Source: Amphritea sp. 1_MG-2023 (GTDB lineage Bacteria > Pseudomonadota > Gammaproteobacteria > Pseudomonadales > Balneatricaceae). Taken from it: a stretch of 64,000 nt of DNA. Position numbers and translations under genes: made by a program. Below are positions 62,249-64,000 of the stretch, in pieces. The notes beneath the pieces were generated by a model. It had not been told where the DNA came from, ran no database searches, and saw only the letters and a program-made list of their open reading frames with translations. Position 1 is the stretch's first letter; every line of letters begins with the position of its first letter. The DNA lies in the NCBI RefSeq assembly GCF_030547545.1, contig NZ_JAUOQE010000003.1, forward strand, positions 111,163-175,162, given 5' to 3'.

Positions 62249-62996
62249 TCCTAACCAGTCTGATGATGAGCAGCCCATTGTTTCTCATCTTGTAGAATTA
62301 CGTAGCCGTTTGATGCGGGCGTTATTGGCAATACTTATTCTGTTTATCTGTCTGTTTTATTTTGCGAATAACCTTTATGAAGTTGTGTCTGCACCGTTAA
62401 CCGCGTTACTGCCTGCTGGCACTAGTATGATCGCAACCGATGTGACATCGCCTTTCTTCGCACCCTTTAAACTCACATTAGTGTTATCTATCTTTTTGGC
62501 GATGCCGATTATTCTGCATCAAGTCTGGGGTTTTATCTCTCCGGGTTTATATAAACATGAGAAGCGCTTGGCCGTGCCATTATTGGCCTCTAGCATAGTG
62601 CTGTTTTATACAGGCATCGCATTTGCTTACTTCGTCGTCTTCCCGCTGATCTTTGGCTTCTTTACCAGTGTCGGACCTGAGAACGTCGCCGTGATGACGG
62701 ATATCAGCAGTTATCTTAATTTTGTCTTGAAGATTTTCTTTGCCTTTGGGGTGGTTTTTGAAATTCCCATCGCAACCTTGTTGTTGGTGTGGAGTGGCAT
62801 AACAGATGTGCGCAGCTTGAGAGAGAAGCGGGCCTACGTGATTGTCGGATGTTTCGTACTGGGTATGTTATTAACCCCACCGGATGTTATCTCGCAAACC
62901 CTACTGGCCCTTCCTATGTGGTTGCTATTTGAGTTAGGGATTGTCTTAGCGGTCATCGTTAAACGGAAAACCCCCGAAACAGAAGCAGAAGAGTAA
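62241..62996 (+). CDS. tatC: Sec-independent translocase protein TatC
   Basis: A 251-aa protein with six membrane segments. [16 protein letters not shown] at the start and [23 protein letters not shown] in the middle are family signatures. Binds the twin-arginine signal. Last gene before the rrn region. Confidence 0.96.
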   Translation: MIDPNQSDDEQPIVSHLVELRSRLMRALLAILILFICLFYFANNLYEVVSAPLTALLPAGTSMIATDVTSPFFAPFKLTLVLSIFLAMPIILHQVWGFISPGLYKHEKRLAVPLLASSIVLFYTGIAFAYFVVFPLIFGFFTSVGPENVAVMTDISSYLNFVLKIFFAFGVVFEIPIATLLLVWSGITDVRSLREKRAYVIVGCFVLGMLLTPPDVISQTLLALPMWLLFELGIVLAVIVKRKTPETEAEE

Positions 62997-63133
62997 GGAA
63001 ACTCTGCTGCTTAAAGACATATACGGCAGGCAAGGTTTTTCAGGGTAGTGGCTAGGATCAAACGCGTTTCATCACCGACACACCGTTGTTCTCTCATCGG
63101 ATTTAAACCCCGCTTCAACCATCAGCGTGCAAT

Positions 63134-63440
63134 AATCTTTGTAGCGAGCGACGCCCCGTCGCGATTAACTCCAGAATCAACAATCTTTGTAGCGAGCGAC
63201 GCCCTCGTCGCGATTAACCTCAGAATCAACAATCTTTGTAGCGAGCAACGCCTCCGTCGCGATCAACCTCAGAATCAACAATCTTTATAGCGAGCAACGC
63301 CCCCGCCGCGATTAACCTCAGAATCAACAATCTTTGTAGCGAGCGACGCCCCGTCGCGATAAAACCTGATTTAATCACCGACGCGCAGCAACCTTTGTAG
63401 CGAACGCCGCTTGCATGCCCTCTGGCTATCCCGTCGCGAT
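63134..63440. repeat. Tandem array of ~49-bp palindromic repeats
   Basis: Five near-identical units start at 63134, 63182, 63231, 63280 and 63329, and a sixth, diverged one with an insertion starts near 63390. Each has AATCTTTGTAGCGAGC, then a palindrome of the form GCGACG-CCC-CGTCGC, then GATTAACCTCAGAATCAAC. Units abut without unique spacers. It resembles REP-type elements arranged as a cluster. Bases 62997-63133 and 63441-63522 show no gene or motif I can name. Confidence 0.85.
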
Positions 63441-63522
63441 TAACCCCAGCTCTTAAAAGAACCCTCGTTACTCACAATTCACGCTATCGTAACAAATTAT
63501 TCACTTTTTCGTGCTGTCCCTG

Positions 63523-63550
63523 TTGACTCTCTGCCTGTCCGGTGTAGAAT
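63523..63550 (+). promoter_or_regulatory. rrn promoter P1
   Basis: TTGACT-N16-TAGAAT followed by GCGCC, a GC-rich discriminator as in stringently controlled rRNA promoters. Confidence 0.8.
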
Positions 63551-63719
63551 GCGCCTCCTCGCTTGAGACAGCCACCGGAAACGGTCGCTGACACAAACCG
63601 AGCTGTTTGATTAACCCATTGAAAGCACAGCGTTTAACGCGAGCTTTTAACAGTGGAAAGTGAAACAGGAAGTCGCCGACTTCGTTTGCGAATTTGCTAA
63701 AAATTCTTAAACAAAAAGG

Positions 63720-63747
63720 TTGACTTCATCAGGGTGTTGAGTAGAAT
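63720..63747 (+). promoter_or_regulatory. rrn promoter P2
   Basis: TTGACT-N16-TAGAAT, then CCTCGCTTGAGAC as after P1 (one base apart in alignment), so this region looks like a duplicated promoter module 197 bases after P1. Confidence 0.8.
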
Positions 63748-63799
63748 ACGCACCTCGCTTGAGACGACTCACCGCAAACGGTTGAGTGTTGATAGCAAC

Positions 63800-63810
63800 G
63801 CTCTTTAACA
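63800..63810 (+). promoter_or_regulatory. rrn leader boxA antitermination site
   Basis: GCTCTTTAACA, the boxA core, followed at a normal distance by ATAATTCGTGTGGGCGCTTG, close to the E. coli rrn leader sequence. Confidence 0.85.
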
Positions 63811-63969
63811 GATAGATCAGATAATTCGTGTGGGCGCTTGTTGAGATGAAGCACAAAAGCTTTATCAAAGTAAGCGACACATAAGTAAATTCATTTAGTT
63901 GTTTTTATGCAAGTTGTTTAATACTTTGAGCTAGATTTATCAGATATCATTTTCCGATATCTTTGATTT

Positions 63970-64000
63970 AAACTGAAGAGTTTGATCATGGCTCAGATTG
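63970..64000 (+). rRNA. rrs: 16S ribosomal RNA (5' end only)
   Basis: AACTGAAGAGTTTGATCATG followed by GCTCAGATTG is the conserved 5' end of 16S rRNA. Only about 31 bases lie in the window; the gene continues to the right. Confidence 0.97.

Noticed and set aside
63048..63290. 80-aa ORF with repeated IFVASDA peptide
   Set aside because: It is the translation of the tandem repeat array; no ribosome site, and the repeat palindromes explain the sequence.
63134..63440. CRISPR array
   Set aside because: Units of ~49 bp follow one another with no unique spacers, each unit is itself palindromic, and there are no cas genes nearby.

Overview
The window is a 64 kb chromosomal stretch of a gammaproteobacterium, most like the marine Oceanospirillales/Pseudomonadales lineage. 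This is inferred from gene content and order: atpC next to glmU-glmS; ubiC-ubiA-phoBR close to pstSCAB-phoU; thrB-polA-engB-cytochrome c4-dsbA-diguanylate cyclase; ubiB-hisI-hisE-tatABC; and a gammaproteobacterial 16S rRNA start at the right edge. I do not name a species. The ATP synthase end, glmS and an rrn operon together suggest a position fairly near the replication origin.

Layout. 1-4.8 kb: end of atpC, a divergent TrmB-type regulator, then glmU-glmS (UDP-GlcNAc synthesis). 4.8-8.4 kb: an MFS exporter with a DsbA-fold isomerase, divergent from a LysR regulator, followed by a TetR regulator. 8.4-11.8 kb (minus strand): a ferric-reductase-like membrane protein, a 2[4Fe-4S] ferredoxin and a Tat-signal flavoprotein, which look like one extracytoplasmic redox module. 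11.8-12.25 kb: non-coding, with a MITE-like element carrying 16-bp inverted ends. 12.3-20.6 kb: acetone carboxylase locus, namely the sigma-54 activator AcxR, a well-formed -24/-12 promoter, acxA-acxB-acxC, then a SecB-family chaperone and a 63-aa ORF separated by stem-loops. 20.9-24.7 kb: cytosine permease, PucR regulator and a CodA-type deaminase. 24.8-31.0 kb: a membrane-anchored glutamate-synthase-like protein, a PA3496-family protein, HexR, and a TRAP transporter whose binding protein (plus strand) converges with its permease genes (minus strand).

31-46.4 kb: yjaG and two small envelope genes, a quinone-oxidoreductase-like protein, cysZ, then the phosphate region (phoB-phoR, pstS-pstC-pstA-pstB-phoU) with Pho-box-like sites in front of phoB and pstS. 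ubiA, ubiC and two uncharacterised genes lie within it. 46.6-55.7 kb: thioesterase, SpmAB-like protein, uvrD, thrB, DUF2782, polA and engB, with a structured candidate sRNA between polA and engB. 55.9-63 kb: cytochrome c4, dsbA, a diguanylate cyclase, ubiB, hisI, hisE and tatABC. 63.1-64 kb: a tandem array of palindromic ~49-bp repeats, two tandem rrn promoters, a boxA and the first 31 bases of the 16S rRNA.

Functionally this is mostly core genome with one accessory carbon-use block (8.4-31 kb): acetone carboxylation, pyrimidine salvage and probable 2-oxoacid uptake, each with its own regulator. The most unusual points are the SecB paralogue in the acetone carboxylase locus, the Tat flavoprotein/ferredoxin/ferric-reductase trio, a Ser in place of the Asp314-equivalent in the CodA-like deaminase, the MITE-like element, and the structured polA-engB spacer.
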